This document shows, one piece after another, positions 36,238 to 45,012 of a stretch of 50,801 bases of DNA. The notes under the pieces are model-generated. The model did not search any database. It saw nothing but the letters and a program-made list of their open reading frames with translations, and was not told the DNA's origin. Made by a program: the position numbers and the translations under genes. Location: assembly GCA_002493945.1 (NCBI GenBank), contig DLAL01000020.1, forward strand, positions 1 to 50,801, read 5' to 3'. Every line of letters starts with the position of its first letter. The first letter of the stretch is position 1. The DNA comes from Porphyromonadaceae bacterium UBA7048 (GTDB lineage: Bacteria; Bacteroidota; Bacteroidia; Bacteroidales; Muribaculaceae).

Positions 36238-36268
36238 CAAAGGTAATGCACTTTTGGTATTTGTGCAA
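36238..36268 (-). promoter_or_regulatory. Predicted orphan promoter
   Basis: TTG (36268-36266) and TACCTTTG (36245-36238), 20 bases apart on the minus strand. Nothing but a 64-nt stretch and a terminator lies downstream. The remaining sequence 36269-36432 is AT-rich and shows no gene. Confidence 0.55.
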
Positions 36269-36432
36269 GAGTTTGGTCAACAAAAAGATGTTGTTTTAAC
36301 ACTATTTAAGAACTAATGGCGCTTTTGCCCGATTTTTCAAGCATTTTGCGCAGTCGGTGTATTTCCGGTTACATTTTGCTATTTCCGGCCCTTGTGCGAG
36401 TTGATATGTTAACGCTACTTGGTTAATAGTGG

Positions 36433-37677
36433 TTAATATTTGTTTTTCGATTGCTGCGGAAAGCTGATTGTCAGACTCGTAAGGCCGGTGTCGCGGGCGG
36501 TCGAGAGGGTGCAGTCGGCACGGTGTCGGCGCACGATTTCGGCTATGAGCATCAGGCCGAGTCCGCGGCCTTCGTGCTTGGTGCTGAAGAAGGGCGTGAA
36601 TACTGCCTCGGCAGCCTCGGGCGTCAGTCCGGGGCCGTCGTCGGTGACGGTGAGGCGCCCGGCGTCGGTGGCGAGCGTTATGCGGCCGCGGCCGTCGCCT
36701 ATGCTCTCGACCGAATTTCTGACGGCGTTCACCACCACGCGCTCGAGCAGCATCGGGTCGGCCTGCACGGTCGGTGCCTCGGGCGAGAGGGCTGCGCCGA
36801 TGGCTATGTGCTCCGGCGCGAGGGTGCGCAGGAAGGGGAGCATATCGGTGACGAAGCCGTTCAGGTCGAGGTCTGAGAGGTCGGGCTCGGGGAGCTTGAC
36901 CACGTCGGCGTAGTTACGGACGAAGTGCACCAGTGCGGTGCAGCGGTCCTTGCAGCTGTCGAGCACCTGACGGATGTCGGCGTCGGCGCTGTGGAGCATG
37001 CCGAGGGTGTCGACCACGGATATGACGCTTCCGAGCGTGTTGTTGATTTCGTGGCCGAGCGTGCGGACGATGCGGTTGAAGATGTTCTTCTCGGCGTTGA
37101 TGATTTCGTCGGCGAGCTGCTCCACCAGGAAGAATGGGCGGCGGAAGCCAGAGTCCATAATCCACAGGCGCGATATGCGGAATATGCCGTCGGCGCCGAA
37201 GCGCACCGTGCGTGTCTCGTCGTCGGCAAGTTCGTCCATGACCTGCCGCAGGGCCGGCGAGGAGAAGCGGTCGAAGGCGGCGTTGGTCGAGACGATGTTG
37301 CCGTCGAAGTCGCACATGGCCACACCCATAGGCGAGCGCTCGATCAGCAGCGTGAGCAGTTTGTGGCGCTGAAGGGTCTTGAGGCGTTCCTCCTTCATGG
37401 TGGCCATCAGGGAGTTGAAGAAGTCGACCACGCGGTCGGCATCAGGCTGGCCCACGTGTCGGAGGCGGCTGCTGAAGTCCTGCTCTCGGAGGAGGTAGAT
37501 GCCGTTGCTGACGGCCTGCAGCGGCTTGTGCACGGCGAGGACGGTGATGACGAAGGCCACGGCCGCAACCGCTGCCGCTGTGACGGCTGCTCAGCGCGGC
37601 AGTGCGACGAACACGTTCGCCGCCAGTGCGGCCAGTGCCGCGGCGAGGATGGCGGCCGATATGCGGTATACTGTCAT
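36433..37677 (-). pseudogene. NtrY-like sensor histidine kinase interrupted by an in-frame TGA
   Basis: From ATG 37677 the frame reads MTVYRISAAILAAALAALAA, then VFVALPR and a TGA (37593-37591, codon 29). Translation resumes in the same frame with AAVTAAAVAAVAFVITVLAV and a full kinase: HAMP-like region, a PAS-like domain (LIERSPMGVAMCDFDGNIV), phosphoacceptor His in TLGHEINNTLGSV (about 209 in full numbering), N-box VNAVRNSVESI, G1 DDGPGLT and G2 GRGLGLMLIAEI. The stop falls between two hydrophobic segments. The start overlaps the response-regulator stop by ATGA, proving the original start. A shortened protein could begin at GTG 37560, with one membrane segment lost. It is either a recent nonsense mutation or a sequencing error. 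Confidence 0.8.
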
Positions 37678-38210
37678 TTTATATCGAATTTGAGCATGCG
37701 TCTGTACAGCGACTGCCGGGTGATGCCGAGTTGGGCCGCCGCCTGCGACATATTGTAGTCGCAGCTGCGCAGCGCCTCGACTATGGCTTTCCGCTCCATC
37801 TCGTCGAGGGTCTGCTTCGGTTCGGTCTGCGCGGCGGCAGCCCGGGCGGAGTCTATGGCCTTGCGCACCTTGGCCATCAGCTCGCGGTTGTCCCACGGCT
37901 TGGTGATGAAGTCGCAGGCCCCGAGGCCCATCCCTTCGACGGCCAGCGGTATGGTGCCCCAGGCTGAGATGAGTATGACGGGTACGTCGGGACGGAATAT
38001 CCTGATTTTCCGGAGCAGATTGATGCCGTCGCGCCCTGTGGTGGTGAGCGAGAGGTTCATGTCCAGGAGTATGAGGTGGGGACAGACTTCGCGGACCATG
38101 GCGAGTGCCTCGGCCTCAGTGCCGACGCCCTCCGGCTCGTAGCCTGCCTGACGGAAGAGGAGGCCGAGCGACAGACGGACTGTCCTGTCATCGTCAATTA
38201 TCAGAATCAT
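37674..38210 (-). CDS. Response regulator: receiver plus Fis-type helix-turn-helix
   Basis: A 178-residue regulator with an N-terminal receiver (about 1-120; acidic pocket DDD at 6-8, phospho-Asp D50 in LILLDMNL, KP lysine in FITKPWD) and a C-terminal Fis-type helix-turn-helix (about 135-178; AIVEALRSCDYNMSQAAAQL, then GITRQSLYRRM). It lacks the AAA+ domain of NtrC, so it should not act through sigma-54. It starts nine bases after the TolC-like gene and overlaps the kinase gene by ATGA, and probably controls the efflux operon it belongs to. Confidence 0.9.
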   Translation of the reverse strand: MILIIDDDRTVRLSLGLLFRQAGYEPEGVGTEAEALAMVREVCPHLILLDMNLSLTTTGRDGINLLRKIRIFRPDVPVILISAWGTIPLAVEGMGLGACDFITKPWDNRELMAKVRKAIDSARAAAAQTEPKQTLDEMERKAIVEALRSCDYNMSQAAAQLGITRQSLYRRMLKFDIK

Positions 38211-38219
38211 ATCGCAAAA

Positions 38220-39707
38220 TTAGTGTTCTATCTTCATATTGACAAGTTTTTCGATGTCGGCGTTGATGTCCGACCGGTGCTCGAAGTCGTAGAGCGTGAT
38301 GGAGCGGAGCTGGTACCAGTAGAGCCAGCAGCGGTACAGCTGGTTGATGTACTGACGGCGGTTCTCGTCCTTCTTCACCTGCGAGTCGTTCAGGTCGAGG
38401 GTCGATATGCGGCCCGTCAGGAAGGTCTCGACGTTGGTGTTGTAGCGCGCCACGGCTATGTCGCAGGCTTCCGACGCTATGGCGAACTGCCGCTGCTGGT
38501 TGCTGAAGCGCTCCACGAGGATGAACAGATTCTGGTCGAACTCCATCGACTCCTTGCGGAGCGTGCTCTGCTGCACGCGGCGGTTAGACTCGGCCACACG
38601 CACGCGTTCGCGGCGCTTGCCTCCGTCGAATAGCGGTATCTCGATGCCCACCTGCACCACCTGATTGCCGCGCAGCCGCGAGTAAGCCTCCGATATCTCG
38701 TTAGATGCGCCGGTATAGCCGACCTGCACGAAGAGGTTCACCTTCCGCATGTCGCCCTTGGCCTGCGCCACGGCGTAGTCCGCCTCAAGCTGACGGCGGA
38801 GCATGTTGTGGCACAGTTTGTTGTTGGCGCGGGCGCGCTCCAGGGCCTCGGCGTAGCGTATCTCGGTGTCAGGGGTGGCTCCGGGCACCACGGGCACTAT
38901 CTCGACCGAGTCGTTGTCGATGTCGAGGAATGTGCGCAGGCTGAACATATTGGCCTTCATGTCGCTGGCGCAGTCGGTCAGGTCGGACTGCGCTTCGAGG
39001 AGGTTCAGTTCCATCTGCCGCAGGTCGTTCTCGCTGATCTGCCCCATGCGCCGCTTCTCCACGGCCACGTCGCGCAGGCGCAGGGCTATGTCGTAGTTCT
39101 GACGCGCTATCTCGCAGTTCTCGCGGCTCAGCAGCAGATTGAAGTAGTAGGTGATGGCCTTGAGCGCCACGTCCTCGGTGGCCGAGAGGAACTCGGCCTT
39201 GGCCTCGGTGTAGCGCACGGGTTCGATGCGGCTGTCCCACTTCATGGTGTTCACGGCGAAGAGGGGCTGCGTGAGCGAGAGCGCCACCGGCAGTGCCATG
39301 TAGCGGTTGCCCAGTCCGCCGAACTGGCGCAGGAAGTCGAGCGAGGTGCTCAGCTGTAGCGTGGCGCCCGTCAGGCGGATGTTCTGCTTCACGGCCAGGG
39401 CGGCGTTGAGCTGCAGGGCGCGGTTTCGGACGAAGGAGTAGCGTCCGTCAGCGTCCATGTAGGGCGAGTACTGGTCGGTGTAGGAGGGCAGAGTGGCCTG
39501 AAGGACTACTTCGGGCAGACGGTCGGCGCGCCATATGCGCCACTGGCGGTAGGCGCTGCGTAGCCGGTCGAGGGCCACCGCGGCGTCGACACTCCGCACC
39601 CGTGCCATGGCCACGGCGTCGTCGAGGGTGAGCACGAGCTCTTCGGCTCTGACGCACAGCGCGGCCATCAGCACGAGCAGGAGTATGGTGAGAATACGTC
39701 GTAACAT
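38220..39707 (-). CDS. TolC-family outer-membrane efflux channel
   Basis: A 495-residue protein with a signal peptide (MLRRILTILLLVLMAALCVRA) followed by ELVLTLDDAVAMARVRSVDA, the usual start of outer-membrane efflux proteins. Two long coiled-coil repeats alternate with beta strands (LALSLTQPLFAVNTMKW, VQVGIEIPLFDGGKRRERV), giving the trimeric TolC tunnel. It lies 13 bases after the second permease, fitting its role as the exit duct for the MacAB-like pump. No lipobox is evident. Confidence 0.92.
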   Translation of the reverse strand: MLRRILTILLLVLMAALCVRAEELVLTLDDAVAMARVRSVDAAVALDRLRSAYRQWRIWRADRLPEVVLQATLPSYTDQYSPYMDADGRYSFVRNRALQLNAALAVKQNIRLTGATLQLSTSLDFLRQFGGLGNRYMALPVALSLTQPLFAVNTMKWDSRIEPVRYTEAKAEFLSATEDVALKAITYYFNLLLSRENCEIARQNYDIALRLRDVAVEKRRMGQISENDLRQMELNLLEAQSDLTDCASDMKANMFSLRTFLDIDNDSVEIVPVVPGATPDTEIRYAEALERARANNKLCHNMLRRQLEADYAVAQAKGDMRKVNLFVQVGYTGASNEISEAYSRLRGNQVVQVGIEIPLFDGGKRRERVRVAESNRRVQQSTLRKESMEFDQNLFILVERFSNQQRQFAIASEACDIAVARYNTNVETFLTGRISTLDLNDSQVKKDENRRQYINQLYRCWLYWYQLRSITLYDFEHRSDINADIEKLVNMKIEH

Positions 39708-39720
39708 GGTGCGGTCGTCG

Positions 39721-40917
39721 TTATTCGGCGTGGAGTACGTCGGCCGGACGCTGTCTGACGGCGCGCCATGCCGGATAGATGATGCCTGCCGTGATGGTCA
39801 GGGCCATGACGGCGAGGGCTATGCCGAGAGCGAGCCATTCGAGACTGTGGGCACGGTCCATGTAGCCGGATATCATCTCGACATCCTTGAGGAAATATAT
39901 GCACGGCACCATCAGCACGCACGCCGCGACAAGCAGCATCAGTCCCTCGCCGAGCAGACGGCGCAGCACGTCGCCTTCGGTCGCACCGTTGACGCGCCGG
40001 ATGGCTATCTCCTTGCGTCGCTGCTGCGTGCGGAACCAGAACGCACCCGAAAATCCGAGGAAGATGACCACTATCAGGAAGAACGAGCCGGCTATGCTTG
40101 TGCGGATTTTGGCCGTCATGTCGGACTGAGTTCTCTGTCGCCTCGACTCCATGCTCTTCATGCCCGAGAGCAGTATCGAGCCGAGACGGTAGTCATCAGC
40201 CGTGAGCGACTCCACGAAGGAGCCGGCAGCCTCGGGACTGACCCTGACAGCGAACGTGTAGGGGTCGGAGTCGTTTTCCAGCGGAGATATGGCCATAATA
40301 TCCACAGGCTCGTAGTCCGTGCGCTTGACGGGGATGATGAGCGTGCTGAAGGTGGCGCGGTACGTATAGGAACTCATTTCCGAGCCTACGAGACTGTCGA
40401 GGCGATGGCGCACGTCGTCGCGGACGCGGTCGTAGCCTATGAAGATGTCGCCACGCTCCAGACGCCGGGCCATCTCCGCGGGCGATGCGCCGTCGAGCCC
40501 GTGTATCTGATAGACCTCCATCAGTTCGGGCGACATAGAGCGCCTGTTGACGCCGAAGACGAGGGTGTCGTCGCCGTTGATGTGATAGATGGAGTTGCCG
40601 ATATACATCAAGTTGTAGGGGTCGCTGTTGGCGCCGTATCCGGCGTGGAGTACGCCCGGCTTGCTCTTGAAGTGGTTGACGAGGGCGTCGAGGTCCCTGC
40701 GGTGCTGCTCGACGGTGACGGAGTCGCCTTTGTAGACTATCGATGCGGAGAACACTCCTTCTATGTCGCAGCCGCTCTTGGACGCTCGGAGCACGGTGAT
40801 GCTGGCGAAGAACCAGCACAGACCCCACAGCACGAGTCCGGTGACGACAAGTTCGACGAGGAGTCCGGCGTTCGAGCGCCACTCCGTGGTCATCTGACGT
40901 AATATATGACGTTTCAT
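39721..40917 (-). CDS. MacB-type ABC transporter permease 2
   Basis: A 398-residue FtsX/MacB-type permease: one N-terminal membrane segment (GLLVELVVTGLVLWGLCWFF), a large periplasmic domain (about 40-265), then three C-terminal segments (SFFLIVVIFLGFSGAFW, LGEGLMLLVAACVLMVPCIY, LALGIALAVMALTITAGIIY). The FtsX motif EIAIRRVNGATEGDVLRRLL is intact. It carries no fused ATPase, so it uses the separate ATP-binding subunit. It starts 21 bases after permease 1 and probably pairs with it as a heterodimer. Confidence 0.9.
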   Translation of the reverse strand: MKRHILRQMTTEWRSNAGLLVELVVTGLVLWGLCWFFASITVLRASKSGCDIEGVFSASIVYKGDSVTVEQHRRDLDALVNHFKSKPGVLHAGYGANSDPYNLMYIGNSIYHINGDDTLVFGVNRRSMSPELMEVYQIHGLDGASPAEMARRLERGDIFIGYDRVRDDVRHRLDSLVGSEMSSYTYRATFSTLIIPVKRTDYEPVDIMAISPLENDSDPYTFAVRVSPEAAGSFVESLTADDYRLGSILLSGMKSMESRRQRTQSDMTAKIRTSIAGSFFLIVVIFLGFSGAFWFRTQQRRKEIAIRRVNGATEGDVLRRLLGEGLMLLVAACVLMVPCIYFLKDVEMISGYMDRAHSLEWLALGIALAVMALTITAGIIYPAWRAVRQRPADVLHAE

Positions 40918-40938
40918 TTTCTTCCTTGTTTTGGATTA

Positions 40939-42201
40939 TTATCTGTTACGTGCCGTGATGGCGTCCACGGGGGCGGTGCGTGCGGCTTTCCACGCCGGGA
41001 TGCAGGCGCTCAGCAGATTGAGCACCAGACATGCGCCAAGGGCCAGCGCTACCACCTGCCACTTTAGAAGCAGCGACAGGGGCGGACGGACGGATGCCTC
41101 GGCGCTGTCGCCGACGAAAGCGAAGAGGCTCCCCGAATTGTACACGAAGAGGATGGCGAGCGTTATGCCGATGATGCCGCCGATGAGCGTGAGAATCATG
41201 TTCTCCGCGACGATGTCGGCGAATATGCGGCTGCGGGTGCATCCGTAGGCGCGGCGGATGCCGTACTCGGCGATGCTTGACTGGATTTTACTGCCGAGCA
41301 TGGTGCTGAGGTTGATGGCCGGCACCACCAGGAGGATGACACACACCAGTATCGTGGTCCAGTCGACGGCCGGAGTCTCGGGAGTCCAGTTCGAGTAGAC
41401 AGGACCTGAGACGGTCTTCTGGTCGTAGGGCTGTCCGTGGTAAATGTAGATGCCTTCTTCGGCAGTGTCGCGGCGTGCGTTGAGGGCGTCATAGCGCCTC
41501 TCGACCTGACGCTGGAGCGACTCGCGGGTCACTCCCTTCTTCACCAGGAGCGCCACGTCTCCGCTGTTGAAATTGTGGATGCGCGACAGCGGCAGGTAGA
41601 CCTGGCCGTAGGTCTGTGTGGCCAGAGGCGACACGTCCTCCACCACGCCCGTGACGCGGTAGTTCTCGCCGACGATGTCAAGCATCTTGCCCGGAGCCTC
41701 TTCGGCCGATCCGAAGAAGCGGCGTGCCGAGCTGCTGTCGATGACGGTCACCATCATCCCGGCCTCGACCTCGTCCGCTGTGAAGTAGCGTCCGGCTATG
41801 AGAGTGAAGTCGAAGATGTCCCAGAAGCCGCTGTCGACTCGCCGGCTTGTCACCTGACTTATGGTGCCCGTCGGGCCCACGGCGTCCTCTGTGTCGGCCC
41901 AGCCGTCGAGGTTGCACATCTTCTCGACGCCCTCGAGGTCGCCGTAGATTTCGGCAGCCTGGTCGAAGTTGAGCGAACCGCTCATCATGCGTTCCGCCCC
42001 CGGCCATGCCGTCTCGATGTAGCGGCCGTACATGATGCGGTCGCGGCAGCTCTCCGGAGCGAAGGGCATCGTCTCGACGGCCTGCATCATGACGAATACC
42101 ATGAAGAGGAACACCGCGGCGGCCGTGCCCGTGAGCGTGATGCCGGTGATGACCGGACGGCGCCGCATGTCGTAGAATATCTGTTGGAATTTCTTTTTCA
42201 T
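40939..42201 (-). CDS. MacB-type ABC transporter permease 1
   Basis: A 420-residue permease with the same layout as its neighbour: TM1 (TGITLTGTAAAVFLFMVFVM), a periplasmic MacB-PCD-like domain (about 50-280) with the substrate-path motif GRYFTADEVEAGMMVTVID, then three C-terminal segments. The FtsX-domain motif is EYGIRRAYGCTRSRIFADIV. It starts 21 bases after the ATPase gene. Two divergent half-size permeases fit a heterodimeric mechanotransmission pump for a peptide, antibiotic or lipid; the substrate is unknown. Confidence 0.9.
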   Translation of the reverse strand: MKKKFQQIFYDMRRRPVITGITLTGTAAAVFLFMVFVMMQAVETMPFAPESCRDRIMYGRYIETAWPGAERMMSGSLNFDQAAEIYGDLEGVEKMCNLDGWADTEDAVGPTGTISQVTSRRVDSGFWDIFDFTLIAGRYFTADEVEAGMMVTVIDSSSARRFFGSAEEAPGKMLDIVGENYRVTGVVEDVSPLATQTYGQVYLPLSRIHNFNSGDVALLVKKGVTRESLQRQVERRYDALNARRDTAEEGIYIYHGQPYDQKTVSGPVYSNWTPETPAVDWTTILVCVILLVVPAINLSTMLGSKIQSSIAEYGIRRAYGCTRSRIFADIVAENMILTLIGGIIGITLAILFVYNSGSLFAFVGDSAEASVRPPLSLLLKWQVVALALGACLVLNLLSACIPAWKAARTAPVDAITARNR

Positions 42202-42222
42202 AAGATATGTATAAGAAGGAGA

Positions 42223-42897
42223 TTATGATATGATGCGGCCGTCGAAGAAGCGGATGGTGCGGTCGGTGCCGCGGGCGTGGGCCTCGTTGTGCGTCACCAT
42301 CACCACGGTCAGTCCGTCGTCGCGGTTGAGCGAGTGGAGGAGTTCCATCACTTCCTCGCCCATGGCTGAGTCGAGGTTGCCGGTCGGTTCGTCGGCAAGG
42401 ATTATCGACGGCTTGCCGACGATGGCGCGCGCTATGGCCACGCGCTGGCACTGTCCGCCCGAGAGCTGCGAGGGGAAGTGCTTGATGCGGTGGCTGATGC
42501 CGAGACGCTCGAGCACGGCTTCCACGCGCTCGCGGCGCTCTTTGGCTCCTATGCTGCTGCGGTAGGTCAGCGGCAGCTCGACGTTGTCGTACACGCTGAG
42601 CGACGGGATGAGGTGGAAGTTCTGGAATACGAATCCGAGGTGCTCGTTGCGGAAGTGCGCCAGGCGGGTGTCGCTCATTCCGGCGGCGGTGATGCCGGCT
42701 ATCCCGACGGTGCCGGCGGTGGGCGTGTCAAGCAGGCCGATGATGTTCAGGAGCGTCGACTTGCCGCATCCCGACGGGCCCATGATGCTGACGAATTCGC
42801 CGTGGTTGATGTCGAGGTTGACGTTGTCGAGGGCTGTGGTCTCGATTTCTTTTGTGCGGTATACCTTACTGATACCTTTGAGTGTGATTTCGGGCAT
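42223..42897 (-). CDS. MacB/LolD-type ABC transporter ATP-binding protein
   Basis: A 224-residue ATPase with Walker A GPSGCGKST, Q-loop (LGFVFQNFHL), signature LSGGQCQRVAIARA and Walker B IILADEPTGNLD, the typical set of the MacB/LolD/FtsE group. It powers the two half-size permeases downstream. ATG 42897 (MPEITLKGISKVYR) is chosen because earlier in-frame codons lie inside the adaptor gene, which ends four bases upstream. Confidence 0.93.
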   Translation of the reverse strand: MPEITLKGISKVYRTKEIETTALDNVNLDINHGEFVSIMGPSGCGKSTLLNIIGLLDTPTAGTVGIAGITAAGMSDTRLAHFRNEHLGFVFQNFHLIPSLSVYDNVELPLTYRSSIGAKERRERVEAVLERLGISHRIKHFPSQLSGGQCQRVAIARAIVGKPSIILADEPTGNLDSAMGEEVMELLHSLNRDDGLTVVMVTHNEAHARGTDRTIRFFDGRIIS

Positions 42898-42901
42898 GGT
42901 G

Positions 42902-44158
42902 TCAATGACGGATTTTGAGTTTGGATTTTGATTCGAACTGTTCGAGGTCGGCCGTGGAGACGTGCTCGCCCGGCTCGAGTCCGGAGAGTACTTCGACGGT
43001 CGTGCGGCTGCTGCGGCCAAGGCGCACCTTGCGTCGGTGCAGGGCGTCGGCGTCGGGGCTGTCGGCCACGAAGAGGCTGTATTCGCCCGGTCCCTTGAAG
43101 AAGGGGCCTGAGGCTATGGTCAGGCACGAGTCGATGTAGCCGGCGTTGACGTCGATGTCCACGCGGCGGCCTGATGACAGGCGGCTGTCCGACGGGTCGG
43201 ACGGTCTGACGGTGAAGGTGAGTATTCCGTTGGTGCTCTGAGGATTGATGTTGCTGACTGTGCCGGCAAGTTTGCCTCCCGGGAGCCGCAGGTCGACGGC
43301 CGTGCCTGCCGAGAGGTTGCGTCCGCTGCTTTCGGGGATTTCGGCATCGATGCGGAATGAAGTGAGGTCGGCTACGACGGCTATGCGCTCGCCCTGCCCG
43401 ACGCGCGTGCCCGTCACAGAGTTGATGTAGGTGACTATGCCTGCGTACGGAGCCGGCACCTGTCCTTCGGCCAGGGTGCGGCCGAGGAGTTCGAGGTCGC
43501 GGCGTGCGCTTTCGAGACCGAGTTCCTCCACGCGGAGAGCGGCTTCGGCGCGCAGGCCTTCGTTGCGGTACTGCTCGCGCAGCTGGTCGAGCTGCAGTTC
43601 GGCCGTGCGGCGTGCCGTCTCGGCCTGCCGCACACGTTCGCCCGTGCCCGAGCCTATGCTGTCGAGTCGCCGCTCGTTTGCGGCGTCCTCGGTCAGGCGC
43701 TGCAGGTCCATCTCCTTGACGGCGATGTTCATGCGCAGCTCGCTCAGGGCGGTGTTGCCGTTGAGGCGCTGCTGTTTCAGGGTCTCCTGCCTGATGAGCA
43801 GGTCGTTGAGCTGTTTGTCATAGGCTGCGCGTGCCGATGCCAGGTCGAGCTCGAGCAGCGGCTGTCCGGCGCTGACGGTGTCGCCGGCGTGCACGTATGC
43901 TCTGATGATGCGCGACTCCACGGGCGAGAGTATAAGCTGCTCGTTCATCGGCACGACTTTGCCCGACGCCGGCACGGATATGTCTATCGAGCCTGTGGCC
44001 ACGGGTCGGAGCCGCAGGTCGGCAACGGCCACGCCCCGGTCGAGCGCGCGGATGCCTATGGCTACGGCGGCTATGACGGCGGCGGTGGCGCCTATGGGTC
44101 GGAGCCACTTCAGCAGCGTGCGCCGCCGTACGGTCTTGGGGTCTATCTGTCTGTCCAC
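42902..44158 (-). CDS. MacA/HlyD-type periplasmic adaptor protein
   Basis: A membrane-fusion protein of about 418 residues: an N-terminal membrane anchor (WLRPIGATAAVIAAVAIGIR), a barrel-sandwich/biotinyl-lipoyl motif (PASGKVVPMNEQLILSPVES, then GDTVSAGQPLLELD), a long coiled-coil hairpin (about 110-215), and beta-barrel plus membrane-proximal domains. It links the permeases to the TolC-like channel. I chose GTG 44158 because the in-frame TTG at 44194 sits inside the predicted -7 box. It is the first gene of the efflux operon. Confidence 0.88.
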   Translation of the reverse strand: MDRQIDPKTVRRRTLLKWLRPIGATAAVIAAVAIGIRALDRGVAVADLRLRPVATGSIDISVPASGKVVPMNEQLILSPVESRIIRAYVHAGDTVSAGQPLLELDLASARAAYDKQLNDLLIRQETLKQQRLNGNTALSELRMNIAVKEMDLQRLTEDAANERRLDSIGSGTGERVRQAETARRTAELQLDQLREQYRNEGLRAEAALRVEELGLESARRDLELLGRTLAEGQVPAPYAGIVTYINSVTGTRVGQGERIAVVADLTSFRIDAEIPESSGRNLSAGTAVDLRLPGGKLAGTVSNINPQSTNGILTFTVRPSDPSDSRLSSGRRVDIDVNAGYIDSCLTIASGPFFKGPGEYSLFVADSPDADALHRRKVRLGRSSRTTVEVLSGLEPGEHVSTADLEQFESKSKLKIRH

Positions 44159-44191
44159 GGATAAGGTTTTTTTGCGGTTATTCTGATGCCG

Positions 44192-44223
44192 CAAAAATAG
44201 CGAAAATCCGTGCGCTGTGTCAA
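44192..44223 (-). promoter_or_regulatory. Predicted promoter of the MacAB-TolC-like operon
   Basis: On the minus strand TTG (about 44223-44221) precedes TATTTTTG (44199-44192) by 21 bases. Expected transcription start is about 44185, giving a leader of roughly 27 bases to GTG 44158. Confidence 0.55.
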
Positions 44224-44286
44224 CGGTATCTGATTATCAGTCTGTTGAGAATCGCCGTGTGTCCGATTCCGTACAAGGGGCACGCG

Positions 44287-44985
44287 TCACGACTCCACTT
44301 TCTGGCAGAGCTGGCGTATCTTGTCGCGCATGCCGTAGACTGTCAGACGGTCGCCTTCCTGCACCCGGGCCGATGCGTCGGCGATGTCGAACACCTCCAG
44401 TTCGGGATGCGTGATGCCGAGGAGGTTGCGGTGCTCCGTGGGGCGTGCCCCGGCTATGACCTGAAGTGAGTAGGTGTCCGACAGATGCCTGAGCAGGTCA
44501 GCGTACTTCATGCCGTAGAAAAGGCCGGGGACGGTGAATGAGATGACCACGTGCGCGTCGTCGATTTTCAGCGTGGTCACGGGCGGTCCCAGCTCGAGTT
44601 CGTGAGCCAGGTCGACGGCCGCGCGCTGCTCGGGGGTGACGATGCGGTCGATGTCGAATCCCTTCAGTATGGCGTAGTGGAGCGTGTCGGTGGCGCGGGC
44701 GTAGATGTGCTTCACTCCGGCTTTCTTGAGCAGCGCCACGGTCTTGATGCTGGCGCCGAAATTCTCGCCTATGGCCACGATGACCAGGTCGACGTTTCGC
44801 AGCGGCAGCACCGACAGCTGGCTCTCCTCCGAGGCGTCGATGAGGTAGACGGTGCGGATGGCGTCCTTGAGCGCCTCGACCTGCGATGCCTTGCAGTCGG
44901 CGCCTATCACTTCGTGGCCCATTTCGGTGAGGTCGCGGGCGAGGTTCTCGCCGTATATTCCGAGTCCTATGATGAGAAATCGCAT
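44287..44985 (-). CDS. KtrA/TrkA-type potassium channel regulatory subunit
   Basis: A 232-residue RCK protein: an N-terminal Rossmann RCK-N domain with the nucleotide loop FLIIGLGIYGENLA, plus the acidic end of beta-2 (IGADCKAS), and a C-terminal RCK-C domain (about 140-225; VVISFTVPGLFYGMKYADLL ... EGDRLTVYGMRD). It gates potassium flow through the membrane subunit in response to nucleotides. It lies 27 bases after the membrane subunit gene, as expected for a two-gene uptake operon. Confidence 0.93.
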   Translation of the reverse strand: MRFLIIGLGIYGENLARDLTEMGHEVIGADCKASQVEALKDAIRTVYLIDASEESQLSVLPLRNVDLVIVAIGENFGASIKTVALLKKAGVKHIYARATDTLHYAILKGFDIDRIVTPEQRAAVDLAHELELGPPVTTLKIDDAHVVISFTVPGLFYGMKYADLLRHLSDTYSLQVIAGARPTEHRNLLGITHPELEVFDIADASARVQEGDRLTVYGMRDKIRQLCQKVES

Positions 44986-45012
44986 GATATATGTCAGTCA
45001 GGTGATGAAAAA

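Noticed and set aside
37674..38210. Sigma-54-dependent NtrC activator
   Set aside because: The receiver joins directly to the Fis-type helix-turn-helix; the central AAA+ domain is missing.
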